Below are positions 9,855 through 21,400 of a stretch of 64,000 nt of DNA, one piece after another. A program made the translations under genes and the position numbers. Each line of letters begins with the position of its first letter. Within the stretch, counting starts at the first letter, position 1. The DNA comes from Oxytricha trifallax (lineage: Eukaryota > Ciliophora > Spirotrichea > Sporadotrichida > Oxytrichidae), in contig ARYC01017223.1 in the NCBI GenBank assembly GCA_000711775.1, positions 109,405 to 173,404 of the forward strand. Reading direction: 5' to 3'. The notes beneath the pieces are model-generated. The model did no database searches. It had not been told where the DNA came from and saw only the letters and a program-made list of their open reading frames with translations.

Positions 9855-11097
9855 TCACAGATAGAATCTGACATTTGGGTTATCATTGATAATTTCTCTT
9901 TAGATTGTCAAAGCCAACTCCTTCAACTCAGGGTTCCAGGAGTAGTCTGGCAACGGTTTGATAATCCTATTTTCAAAGAATTCATCCACTTAGTCAACTT
10001 CCTCTTTCTTCAAGTTTTTTATGTTTTTACCCTCTAACATAAATGGATTGTCTTTTAGTTCTTCTTGTTATTGTGAAATATATATTAAAACATATTTGTA
10101 AATGAATGAATGATAATGGAAATGTTAAATTAAATCATAGTTGTTTTTTCATAAGAAAAACAAAGAAAATAAATACATGTATAATTATTTCATATTTATT
10201 GTGTTAATATTATTTAAAATTATACAATATGAGTGTTTGTTAGTACTAGCCCCAGTAGAAGGCTAATTCGTTTTTTACTTACCAAGTGGAGCTTTACCTG
10301 AATTGTAGGAAGTTGAGGAGGGAGCTTTATTCAGAATACCGCCCACTGCTGCCTAATTTTGAATATTGTATGTTAAATAATGATAATAAATATTATTTAT
10401 AATTTATTGACATTGATTTCTCTCAACAGATACCTTTGAACTATGATAGTTGCAAATAAAACTTAAAATTTATCAAAAGTTAAATTCTATGAGATATCTT
10501 CTTACAATATTCTGCTGTTGATTATTCTACTGCATTTAATCTCTGCTTTAATTAACTTGTGAAGAGGCAGATCCAATTTTAGGTAAATTTACTCTTTATT
10601 TTTTAGGGTCTACTTCGTTCTAATTTTTTCTTATGAGCACGGGCTTTCTTTGAAATTTCATCTCATAGTACTCCTCGAAATCTTAAACGATGTAGTACAG
10701 ATCGATATTCACTCAAATTTATTTATTTTAATATATGGGGAAATTATTTTTTAGTCCTATTTCTTAGACTAATTGATCAATTAATTAATTCAACAACAAT
10801 AAGAAATATAGATTTTTTATAAAATACTGCTTAATTTTAAAGAAAAGAGATATATTTCATTTATGTATATTAATTTTTAAATTATATATATATATATATA
10901 TATTGTCTGCAACTTCCCATTTATCCAATCCTAAATTGCATTCTCTCTGCAAAGAATTTGCAGCATCAATATACCCACAGTTAATCAGATGTTTCTATAT
11001 CATCACTAAAATGTTTCTTTTTCTCTCACTCGCCCTTTTTTCTTCGTTTAATCGGGACTCACCCTCTGCTTTGTATTTTAGTAACATATTTTTGCAA
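9855..11097 (-). CDS. KATNAL2-like: Katanin p60-like AAA ATPase (KATNAL2 type), N-terminal half only, inverted relative to the C half
   Basis: It starts at the ATG at 11097. The first MDS encodes a LisH-type N-terminus (KRNILVMIQKHLINCGYIDA, then CNLGLDKWEVADN). The second continues NIDLYYIVQDFEEYYEMKFQ, RKPVLIRKNQNEVD; the third is a low-complexity linker; the fourth gives PLPDYSWNPELKELALTIQ, REIINDNPNVRF. These blocks align in order with animal KATNAL2 up to just before the conserved ATPase core, where the frame runs into non-coding DNA and TGA (9855-9857). The pieces join by pointers AATAT and AATATT and by one GT-AG intron. The ATPase core with Walker A and B (about 120 residues) is missing here and I could not find it elsewhere in the window. 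Confidence 0.87.
10064..10282 (-). other. Spliceosomal intron, 219 bp
   Basis: On the minus strand, donor GTAAGT and acceptor AACAAG. Splicing joins SGKAPL to EELKDNPFMLEG in frame. A candidate pointer nearby (TAACAA) gives the wrong frame, so an intron is preferred. Confidence 0.7.
10368..10511. other. IES in the katanin-like N half, pointer AATATT
   Basis: AATATT at 10362-10367 and 10506-10511. Removal joins QQNNQQQNI to QNQAAVGGILN in frame. Confidence 0.8.
10710..10904. other. IES in the katanin-like N half, pointer AATAT (- strand)
   Basis: ATATT (+ strand) at 10705-10709 and 10900-10904. The IES includes an (AT)n run at 10883-10902. Removal joins WEVADN to IDLYYIV in frame. Confidence 0.82.
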
Positions 11098-11316
11098 TTT
11101 ATATATAATTTGAAAATTTATAAAGTGAAATATAAGTAATTTAATTTCAAATTATCGTGAAAAACTGGATAATAATGGTTATAATATTCAACATAAAATA
11201 AAATTATAACATAAAATATTTAAAGAATTTTATGGATTTTCTTATAATATAAGAAATTTGATACAAAATGAGCAATTAGACCAATAAGCCTGGCAGTTCT
11301 CTCACTATGTATCTCC

Positions 11317-12567
11317 TCAAAGGTTTTCTGAATATGATGGCAAGTAAGTACACTTTTGTCGAAATGCAAGCTATTCCCCTATTTCGTGAAATTTGAGGGT
11401 TTATTATGAGATTGTGAAGGATTCTACCCATTTTGTTGACTTCCATAAGTGTCTATAATAATATGTTTATTATTATATAGTCATTATATATATCAATAAA
11501 ATCATATGTTAATATGTATTTTAAATTAATCGGCATAAATTTCAAATTATAGATAGTTAGAATTGGTGTTTAGTTGAGTGTGACCACTCCCAATCAAAGG
11601 CGATTAGAGCATGGTGTCTGTATTATTCGAATGTATTTTTTGTAATTTATTATTTTAAACATCACCTTGATTGTTCGTTTTAGGTTTTTCATTTAATTAA
11701 TTATTTATAAAATATTGTAAAATATAGATAATATAAGAATTAATGTAAATATATTTTAAATATGAATAGGTTTTTAGATTTGTTGGAATAATTAGTCATA
11801 ATTTTTAGGTTTTAATTCTCGCTCTTTCGACCTGGCTACTAATTCGTCCTCAGTCATGTGTGGAATAATATCTATTGGGAAATCTTTCACAAATTTGTAC
11901 ATATCTCTGATAAAAACATATTGCAATATTTGAATCTTAATATGTGTAAACATATAATTATTAATACAACATAATATATATAATTGAACATAAGAATGAA
12001 TTTATATATAAAATTAAATATAATTCTTTTTCTTTTTATTAGGGTAAATATACAAAACATCTGCAAGGGAACTATATGAATAATTAATATCAAATTTTTA
12101 CTTGCCCTGAATTATTCCATCCAGAAGATAGTTCACAAGAACTTAAAGGCTAATTTTTTAACAGATTTTATATCATTTTTTGGTTCGCTTCTATCCCCAT
12201 AATTTCTAGGTATTGTAAAATATAATTATTTTACTATTCTTTATTTAAGTACAATTTAAAATTATAATTTCTATAATTTGACTTAAATTCTTCAAAATCT
12301 CTTATAAAATAAATTATTATTGTAATTATTTCTCTAATTTAATACTTTTTATTCACAGTAATATACATATAATCCAAATATATTATTGATAAACTCCTCA
12401 TTAAGCTCTTATGGTTTGCCGTTGGTTGAGTTTTTAAGTGAAATCGCTATACATATTTCATCAGGGTTGCCTCCCATTCCCATAGAGTCTTTTTTGTAGG
12501 ATTTCATGCCGCCAACTTTGAAGGACGTATTCTTTTTCTGAAATTCCTCAAATAATCTTGTTCCCAT
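11317..12567 (-). CDS. Small unrecognised protein in five pieces
   Basis: It starts at the ATG at 12567 (MGTRLFEEFQKKNTSFKVGG, then DEICIAISLKNSTNGK). A second piece near 12100-12160 reads VLVNYLLDGIIQGK, joined by a GT-AG intron to DMYKFVKDFPIDIIPHM. Pointer GAAT joins this to EQYRHHALIAFDWEWSHST, and pointer TCAAC to KWVESFTISQQTLKFHEIG. The end is CTYLPSYSENL and TGA at 11317. The join between pieces 1 and 2 was not resolved. Around 170 residues, no family recognised. The overlapping + strand frame at 11280-11400 is judged an antisense shadow. Confidence 0.6.
11907..12101 (-). other. Spliceosomal intron, 195 bp
   Basis: Donor GTAAAA and acceptor TTATCAG on the minus strand. Splicing joins GIIQGK to DMYKFVKDF with no frame break. 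Confidence 0.65.
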
Positions 12568-12957
12568 TTATATTTATTTATAATCAGAAAATATATAGAT
12601 TTTTATTTTATAAGTCTATGAGATATTCAGTTTTATGTTTATTTCACAATAAATTAGATTATATATATAAATAGTAAAACATAGTTTCAGGAGTATTTAG
12701 TAACATAAGGTATTTGACAAAATGAAAACTTTTCTTTGTTTAAAAATATTAAAATAATTACTTAAGGATTTATTGAAGCTATAAACTTGCTTCAAATAAT
12801 AAATCTATTCTTCTTAAAATTTCATAAAGATTATTTTATTGTGCAATTTCAGCAATTTGTTTACTTATTATATATGCTACTTGAGATATTAACTCTTGAG
12901 ATTTTTTCAGTTATATATGCATTGAGAGTTGATAAAGAGTTAATGATTTTATTTCAC

Positions 12958-15388
12958 TCATTAACTGTTTTGTGTTGAAGTTATTGTGCTTTATTGTTCC
13001 TTCTATTATTGTTAAGTCCTAACTTTCTTAACTCTTTTTGAGCTTCTAACTTAGCTCCTTTGAGCTAGCTCATAAGATGGCTTTGATCCCTTGAAGAATT
13101 GCTTAAGTTTATTGAAGTTAGGGGACATCCACATAAAGAAACAAGTGGTTGACATTATCATATAAGTTATGTAAGTATACTGACCAGCTAGGAGCATTTT
13201 AATTAATTCGAGAGCTCCGAACTATTTGGGTTCTTGATTAATGTAATTGGAATTTTCTGAGTCAGAAGAAATGTAGACAATGTTTTCTGGCTCTAATTCA
13301 TCTTCAGTCAAGGGGCTAGCAAGGTTTTATTATTATTGGTTTAGTTTCTTAGAGATAGTCTCGTCAAATAAGAGGCTTCTACCTTTGAGGGAAGGCATTG
13401 TTTTTCCAAGATTTTAAACTTAATTTCTGAGATTCAAAACATCTTAAGGTGAAGTTAAAATTGATGAACAGCACATAATGCAAAATACCATGGCTAGGAA
13501 AAGGTACCCAGAGTTTGAAAAGCTACTTGAGTTAGACCTGCTTCTCATAAGTCTTAGGGAGTCGAGTTAGTTACCCTCACTTATTGAATCAAAATCATCA
13601 AGAGTTTTGGTGTGATTTCTACTGGTGCTCAATAGATCATCATTCATGAGATCATCTTCAGGAATGACTTCAAGCTCTTTATTCGAATGAAGACGAGCAT
13701 TAATCTTCTTGAGCAAGTTGACTTGAAACTCTTGTAAATCATTACGATTAATATTTGAGTTCATTTAGTCAAAGCCAACTAGTGAAGACTTAGCGAAGAC
13801 ATCTTCAAAGAAGCTAAGTTGTTTCTTAAGTAAAGAATTCTGAGCAGCAAGACCAGCGTTTTATTCGCTGAGCTCTTTGTACATTTATTCCATGTCAGAT
13901 ATTTTATCCTCAAGCTCGTCTTAGTAATTTCTCTTTCTCATTCTGCTTCTCACGGCACTCTCACGATTTTGCATGCGCCTATAGAATAGAAATTAGAATC
14001 ATGATTTTATAAATATTTGAAAAGTTTCCTTACTTTCTAGCTCTCTTATATTCATTAGGATCGTTGAGATAGTCAAAGACTCCATTTCTATCTTCAATCA
14101 TTTATTGAAGATATTCCTTCTTCTTATTGGTTAACCTGTCAAAAGTTTAGTCATAGTCTCCTGAGTAGTCATTTGAGGATGAGAATTCGTTCTCAAATTA
14201 GACTTTGGATTTAGCAGATTTCTTCTCATCTTTTTAGGCTTTCTTATCTGACTTAGACACGTTTTATTGTTAAGCTTTATTGATAAGGTTTAAGTTTTCT
14301 TTTTATTGATCTTTCTTTGTGATTTTTGTGGTTTAGTTACTAGACTCTTTGGCTTCCCTATAAAATTCAAACTTTAGAGATGAGTCTAGTGAATAGAGTT
14401 ACTAAATATTTAGAGAGGTAGAGAAAATTCAAACTTACCTTTTCTTGACGTGTTCTTTATTTTCTTGTTTTCTTATTCTCTTATTTGATTTGGATATGTT
14501 TTGACTTAAATCGTCAAGGCAATTAGCTTGAGATTCATTCATTAAATTATTTCCTTGTGTGGCATTATTTTGGCTCTCTTCCTCGATTGGACTAGAGACT
14601 ATGGAAGATTTTCCACCGCAGGATGATTAATGTTCACTATTCGTGGTACTAGGGAGCATTAAAATTTACTTTAAAAAAACCACCTATGATAATTGATTTA
14701 TACTTTCCATTATATTACATGAAAAAGTCCACATTAATCGTAATTTCAGAGAAGTTATGTATTTATAAATGAAAGAGCATATATTGCTCTTCATTTTGCA
14801 TGAAAAGTGAAGTATTTTTCAAAGAAAGCAAATGTGATATTTTTTAATGCTCTTCGAAATACTGAGTGGTATGATTCAATTTTTATTTTTTCTGAATGGG
14901 TACTTCATAGTGCGAGTTGCCTATAATGAAACATTTAGACATCAGAAAAGAACAGGTTAGGTATAAAAATAAAGAAAATATATTGAAAATTTAATATTAC
15001 CTCTAGAAATGATAGAAGGGAGAGCGTTTTGGTCCCAGAAACCAGTGTGATGGGGGTCTGAACTTCCAGGGAAGAGCTGATTCGATGAAAAATCCAAATC
15101 TTTCTCGAAAACTTATTATTCTTAAGATTTAATTTATTTCAATTTTCATTTGTAAATTGTTCAAATTTACAAATGCAATATAGTATTACCTAATCTCTTT
15201 TGCAAATTAAATAAAAAGTTTAAATTAAAAATAATTGTTCATAATATTTTAAAATTGATCATAAATTGATAATATTACATAGAATCAAAGTCAATATTGA
15301 TTTTCTTGGGACTAAAACTTGTCTAGTTGAATACTTCAGGGGCTATGAAATCCTCTGAAAATTAAGAATCATTAAAAATATTGGACAT
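12958..15388 (-). CDS. bZIP transcription factor with two predicted membrane segments
   Basis: It starts at the ATG at 15388 (MSNIFNDSQFSEDFIAPEVF) and ends at TGA 12958-12960. The basic region is ARKRMQNRESAVRSRMRKRN (fits the bZIP consensus N-x7-R), followed by a leucine-zipper-like heptad region (LEDKISDMEQMYKELSEQN; LAAQNSLLKKQL). After an acidic linker come two hydrophobic stretches, YLFLAMVFCIMCCSSIL and YTYITYMIMSTTCFFMW. The C-terminus is basic and Q-rich. Membrane-anchored bZIPs (ATF6/CREB3 and plant bZIP17/28 types) are released by proteolysis under stress; a similar mode is an inference from architecture. Three GT-AG introns and several IESs (pointers TAATA, GAAGAGCA, ATGCTC) are removed to read it. 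Gln is often TAA/TAG. Confidence 0.88.
13979..14033 (-). other. Intron in the bZIP gene, 55 bp
   Basis: GTAAGG...TATAG on the minus strand. Splicing joins YKRARK to RMQNRESAV inside the basic region, completing the bZIP consensus. Confidence 0.88.
14358..14438 (-). other. Intron in the bZIP gene, 81 bp
   Basis: GTAAGT...TTATAG on the minus strand, joining KEHVKKR to EAKESSNQ in frame. Confidence 0.8.
14660..14855. other. Two IESs separated by an 18 bp MDS in the bZIP gene
   Basis: On the minus strand GAAGAGCA occurs at 14855-14848 and 14792-14785, and ATGCTC at 14780-14775 and 14659-14654. Removing 14793-14855 and 14660-14780 leaves an 18 bp segment (14775-14792) whose unique part is only 4 bp. 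The joined frame reads TQYFEEQYMLPSTTNSEH. Confidence 0.65.
14921..15000 (-). other. Intron in the bZIP gene, 80 bp
   Basis: GTAATA...TTATAG on the minus strand, joining ALPSIISRG to NSHYEVPIQ in frame. The exon upstream (15001-15128) encodes EKDLDFSSNQLFPG. The next MDS upstream (about 15285-15388) is joined through pointer TAATA. Confidence 0.75.
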
Positions 15389-16419
15389 AGGTTTGAGTGT
15401 CGAAATTTGTCTAGTCAGAAAATGTATGACAAAACTTTATTAAATTATTGCTAAATATATTAATTTTTATCAATCTTTTTCATTTTATTAGGGTTTATAC
15501 AATGAAATATAATATTCACAGAGTAATATTAATAATTGAGAAGAAGGAGTCCTTAAATATTTTGAAATTGATGTTAAATTTAATTTATTGAAGCTCTTTT
15601 CATCAGAATTGAAAAGAATTACGATTCACATGCATATTTAATTGAAGAAAAAATATTAATTAGTCAATAAATGAATTTAAAAGAGATGATATTAATCTAA
15701 ATTTTCCATATTGTTATTATCTTATTTTTTCATTATTATCAAAATAGATTTTAAATGGGAAATTACAAAAATAAAATTAAAAATAAAATTAAATATGGAA
15801 TTTTTTTTAAGTATTTTTTTATTTTTATAGTATCGTTCAAATGATATTGATTTGAATTTGATATATTTTAACAGCCAATAATTTGACTCATCGATAGATC
15901 AAATTAGATTTATCATGTCTTAACTGTAGACCTTTTAAATTTAACTTTTTAATTTTTAAATCCTGATTAATTAATATCTCTTTATACGAAATAGCTATGA
16001 AAAAATTTTAAAAGTATAAGATCTAGAGAAAAATTTACGACTAACTTTCATTCTTATAGTATTCACAAAATATTTTACCCCATCGAGATAAATCAATTTT
16101 AAAAATTTATTTGCTCCAAACTTCTTCCTTTCTTATATCTTCAACCAAATTACTTGAGGACTTGGTTTAAATAAGTTTTTTGTGCATTTAATCAAGATCT
16201 ACATTTTATCATCTTTGAGTCTTTCATCAGGAAATTCATACTCATTTTTATCGTTAAAATACAAGAATTCGTATAATTTCTTTTTGACTTTCATTAAAAT
16301 TGAAACATCTCGCTGAGTGATTTTTCCATAAATTTTGAGTAGGATGGAACATGTAGCTTATGTTTTGATTTACATTATTCCTGATAGAGTCAAGTCATGA
16401 AAAAATCGCTGCCTGAGAT

Positions 16420-18690
16420 AATTTCATTACTTTGAGGGTACTCGACCCGATTTTGATGTTTGTTACATTGTAACAAATATCACCTCTAGTAAAATAGACA
16501 CAATTCCCGACACAAGCTCCGGACACAATTCCAAAGTTAGAATTCAGATCTCCTCACTTATTTATCACTCTGAGCTAAGATATACTCCTTTTTCCATCAC
16601 AGTAAAAAATTATGATTATGAGGGGATTCGAAAAAAAGGATTCCGGGGCTTTCTCTCTTGGATGAAGAGATATTGAAAAATTTAGAATATGATTTGATAG
16701 ACAATTCTAAAAGCTAAGTAGATAATTTTATGAAGATTTATAGACATTATGTTAGAAAGTTATTGAAGTCAAAAGTCAAGGCATCGATATTTTACTTTTC
16801 CCTTAATAACTTCCTAAAGTGTGAAATTCATGGAAGATAAGTAAGGTAGAAGTTGTAGTCCATACCCTAAGCTATCGAATGGGGCATATATTCCATTACA
16901 AATTCCTTTAGGATACAGAGATAAATTGAAAATAAGGTCAAAAATTTTGTATAACAATGAGAAATATTGAATTCAATTTTTCTCGCTTGGCAAATTATAT
17001 GGTGAAAAACTCAAATCAAATCTTAAGCAGATTATCTCATGAAGAACATTTCTTCTCCGATGATTTAGATATATTTTGCAAACTGTTTTGGCAATTTGCG
17101 CCAAATTATAAAATTTATTGTAAAGAATGCATACACAGATAGCGAATTGCTTTAGCTTGACTTTGATCAAGATGATATCAAACAAAGATACTTTCTTTGA
17201 TTTAAGACTTAATATAAATTCAATTAATGATTTTATTTTAAACGTTGTTTCAGGACAACAACTAAGCTATTATTAAGACGACATCATTCGTTAGTTAACA
17301 ATGGGCTCTTCAAATAAAAAAAATGATAAAACAATGATATAATATTATATTGATGACATTTAAGGGTTTCAATTTTTAGTCTTAAGTTAATTCATTAAAT
17401 TTTATGGATTTTATCAAAGTAGAGATAAGGAAGCGAAATTATTTACACTAAAAGCTATAGCTGTTGTCAAAGAATTTGATGATATTTAAAAAAATTAGTC
17501 TGAATTATATTCAAAGATGCTATTGATTAAGAATGATAATAAATAATTTTATCTCAAAATATACCAAACAAAGTTTGAAAAAAGCCTTAAATATTTAAAT
17601 AATTTTTTATTTTACTTAAATTCAAAATTTATCTATCGTAACTTAGCTTACCAAAAAATTAAATTATCTTAGAATTCTTAAGATTTCGAGACGGGATTCC
17701 ATTTTTCTTGATTTGTAACCCTAAAATTGAAAGCATTTCCTTTCAATAAAGAGAGTTTATTTATTCATTTAAATACAAGAGAGTTAGAGAAAATAAAATT
17801 GAGGTTTTTTCTATATATTCATAAAAATTCCTGGTATTTAATGATTAACAAAGCTAAATAATAGTTGCAATATAAAATAAATAAGTCTTATCCTTAAATG
17901 ACAAACTTAGTCAGGACTTTTTGTTGTTGAAAAATAAATATTTTGATTCTGAAAAAATAGGCTTTAAAAGTTTTGGATATGTAATTGATAAAATTATTTA
18001 ATAAAAATAAAATTTTGCTTAAATTATATTAGTTTCCCTTTATTTATCGCTTTTGAAAAATGTAACAATCAAAATCAAGATTTTAGATTTAACGATTAAC
18101 AGGACATAAATAATTTATGTAGTGTAATTTCTGACTTTCTAGAGATTTTAAATTAAGCTGGGGATTTTGATCCTGATAAGTTTATGAATTTGAGAATATA
18201 TCAAAATGAAGATACGATATTTGAATAACTAATCTTACCCTATTTGAACATTTTTGAGAAGAAAATAATTTCAAAAAAAATAAACTAGTAATCAATAAAT
18301 GTTTAGTAAATAGCCTCGAATTAGGCCACTCAGCAAGATCAGTAGTATCATATGAATATATCGAAATATGAAATTAAATAAAAACTAAAATGTTATTATT
18401 GGTAGTTAAAAAAAATTGCCACTTTAACTTAGCTTGAGGTCATTTAATAGGATATTTACAGTTACTTGTACTATTTTAAGTTATTCTATTATTTTATATC
18501 GATTGAACTAATTAAATTACCTTTAATTTCAGGTTATAATTTATAAAATTTAGAAAGGTTTGGGGGGAAGTTTCCTGCCAAGGTTTATGTAAAAAAAATT
18601 ATTTTAGGAAAATTTCCTCTCAATAAAAATTTAATTTTTTTTAATTTGTTTATTTTATGGAATTATTTTTTAGACAAATATAAACTTCTT
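16420..18690 (+). pseudogene. Long decayed ORF inside the palindromic element
   Basis: Long TGA-free frames in sequence, shifting frame several times. About 16420-16955: FEGTRPDFDVCYIVTNITSS, KNYDYEGIRKKRIPGLSLLD, FMKIYRHYVRKLLKSK. 16957-17160: RLSHEEHFFSDDLDIFCKLF. 17162-17710: NVVSGQQLSYYQDDIIRQLT, KEAKLFTLKAIAVVKEFDD. Further frames run to about 18690. Each has many TAA/TAG Gln codons. Together they suggest one gene of some 700 codons broken by indels, probably the element's own gene. Product unknown. 18691-19098 is AT-rich with nothing seen. Confidence 0.5.
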
Positions 18691-19236
18691 TTATGATATT
18701 CACATTTTTGTGATTCAAGTAATTTAATTTACTATTGATAAAGTATTACATGATCTACTTTTAGTAAACAATACTTTCATTAATAAATAAACTTAATTTC
18801 AATTAGTTTTTTTCATTCTTTTGGTAAGAACTATAATAATACTAATATCGCCCTATTTCTCAAGTTAAGATATTAGGATAAAATTGCAATTTAGCTATTT
18901 AACTCTAAAAAAATATTTAACTTATCCTTTAGCCATTTAATGAGTAAAAATTATTGATTAAAACATTTTATATATAATTAATAAAAATGTATATAAAAAA
19001 AATTTACTTGACAGGAAACTTCTCACCCTCAAAGGTTTAAATTAAAATGGGTTAAAACAGCTCTAAAGATGTCATAGATAGTAACGCCAATGTTTAATCA
19101 AAACCACAAAACCCTTTCAGTAGTTTGATTGAGTTTTTGATTGATAAAAGTAGACTATTAGTGCATATTTTTATTAAGGTTTTAATAGGATTTATGTAGG
19201 GGTTTAATGTTAAATATTAGTAATTTAAGTGAGTAT

Positions 19237-20283
19237 ATGCGAAGTTTGGGGTCAGTTATGACAATGACTATATAGATTTATTGTTTAAGTTGCGATATGG
19301 ATGCGATGAATATAGTGAATAACTCAAGCTGTTCTGAATTATACGTCTATAGCAAGACTACTCCATAATCTCCAGCAACTGTGAGGTCTCACTGTCTATT
19401 AGCATTGAATTTAAAGAGATAGCAGCTTAATTCTAAGCCTAAAAGACCCCTAAAATTTTAGTAGCATCATATTGATTATCTTATTAATGATAAGACTCTT
19501 AAATAATGGGCTCATTTCTCTCTGGCCTAGAGGGCTGTGATGTTTCATCGCCAATTTCCTGAGCTATATATCTCTGCTTAATCTATAGCTAACATATATA
19601 AAAAGAACGGAATATCTTACAAGACAGTCAATCGCATTAAGAGAGTGATTGACTTTAATGTTCCATTTTATTAGACTAATTTAGAATATATATTCTATTA
19701 AATGCAGAGGTCTTAACAGCATAATATAAAGTTCATACACGCTGATGAGGCAGTATTTACATTCAATACCTTTATATCAAGGTCTTGGTACAAGAGGTAT
19801 AGTAATATAGAAGTTTATGACTAAAAGGTTAAGGTATAAACTCATGCTATTCTCGGAGGAATAAGTGAAGATAGTGGCCTCGAGACTTATGTTATTCACC
19901 CTCGTCCTATAAAGACTGAATAATATATTAAGTTCTTGCAATAACTCAGAGATAAGTACGCTGACTAAGAGATTATTCTATTCGCTGATAACTTATCAGT
20001 TCATAAAACTAAAGACTCAAGGAAGGAATATGAAAGGCTAAATATAAAACCTGTATTTAATGTTCCTTACAGCCCTTAGTTCAATGGAATTGAATTATAT
20101 TGGGGGTTATTGAAAGGTCATTATAAGAAATTGCTGCTCTACCGTCTGATGCATGATTTAAAGATAGATACAGTCGATTTTATTAAGAGTGATGCTAAAA
20201 GAGTCAGTGATGAGAAAGCTAAAGTGTGCGCAAGAGAAGGGAGATTTTGTGTATATAAATAAGTTTTAGATTTAAGCGAATGA
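19237..20283 (+). CDS. TBE 42 kDa transposase (IS630/Tc1-mariner DDE type)
   Basis: Cuts and joins element ends; in Oxytricha TBE transposases take part in genome rearrangement. The frame is open from the ATG at 19237 to TGA 20281-20283 (348 codons). Catalytic residues are visible: D in FIHADEAVFTFNTF, D in LFADNLSVHKTK, E in FNGIELYWGLLK. Compared with TBE no. 2 the first ~70 codons are read out of register: the true N-terminal peptide (DNDYIDLLFKLRYGCDEYSE) lies in another frame, so compensating indels have damaged the N-terminus while the catalytic part is intact. Confidence 0.88.
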
Positions 20284-21071
20284 ATAAGTACATATTAAAT
20301 TTGCCCGTAAAAGGATTTAGCTTCTCTTTCTTCCTCTTAAAGCTTGCTTGGGCCCATGTTTCTTCTCTTAGTGCCAGCTCCTGCATCTATGTTCATCTCT
20401 TCAAGCTTTTATAAATCTTTGAAGAGCCTCTTACTCAATTCATGTTTTACTCGAGACTTTCTCTCTCTGTTTAAATTGCTGAGCTCTTTCATCAAGTATA
20501 TAGCAGTACCAGGTTTTTCTATAAAGTTAGAAGACTAAGCTTACTTGAGATGAAAGGATGCTTATAAAGTCTATAGCCAGGTAACACTTATTTTAATACC
20601 TTGCTTCTCTTTTTATTCTGGAGAGATGCTGTAGCGTTTCTTATGAGCTTCTTATATTACTTCATTTAAGTACTCAGGTTTCAGAGTTGCAAGAACACCA
20701 AAGAAGAAGTTTCTCTCTGGCAACTAATTAGAGAGCTGTAGCTTTGATGGAAGGTAGATAGCTACGTCTGGGTCACTCATAGCATCGTCAGATAGGTTTG
20801 TCACTGATATTTCAGGGTAGTTAGGTATCTCTATCATCCTTATTTCATTAGACTTAAAAGCTCTTTTCTCTTCACTCAGTAAGGCTTTTAAGAATGAGAT
20901 TTTAGTTCCCTCTTAAGTCGGCAAGAACAATCCAACTATAATGGATTTATTAATCGTACTTAAGAACTTGCCTTGCTATACCAAATATCTATAGAGGTCC
21001 TCTTTACTTCGAAATTTTCCTATTAAATCCTGAGATTAAATTCTCTTCATTTCATTATTCATAGACTCCAT
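20118..21071 (-). CDS. TBE 22 kDa protein, copy 1
   Basis: Conserved TBE protein of unknown role. It starts at the ATG at 21071 (MESMNNEMKRIQSQDLIGKF, then RSKEDLYRYLVQQGK). Conserved core: IEIPNYPEISVTNLSDDAM, PERNFFFGVLATLKPEYLNE. The tail holds NIDAGAGTKRRNMG. The frame is open to TGA at 20118, overlapping the convergent transposase 3' end; the natural end is probably nearer 20300, as in TBE no. 2. Confidence 0.8.
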
Positions 21072-21400
21072 TTTGCTTCCTCTTTCTAGAAATGTTAATG
21101 AAATTTAAAATTATGGATATCCATTCTAAGTTTATTAACATATTACTACTAAATAGGGAGGACCTACTGGAGGTCAACCTTGAAAAGATATGCGGAGAAG
21201 CATTGAAAAACTTGCTCCAAGTTTCACAGATTGATTTCCATTTTCATCAATCTATCTCCATTAAATTGCTCCTTATAATGTTTAATTATTTTAGAGGTCC
21301 TCCAAATTAAGTTCAAACTTGATTTGGAGGACCTCCTAGAGAAACAAAACTTCATTAGGAGTATTTTAATTTACTAAAATGTATAAAATTCTCATAAAAT

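Noticed and set aside
10903..11139. + strand ORF
   Set aside because: Antisense to the LisH-encoding first MDS of the katanin-like gene.
12787..12978. + strand ORF
   Set aside because: Antisense to the C-terminal Q-rich part of the bZIP gene.
15149..15177. Hairpin with complementary TTTGTAAATT arms as a terminator
   Set aside because: Lies in an AT-rich IES of a eukaryotic gene; bacterial-type terminators do not apply.
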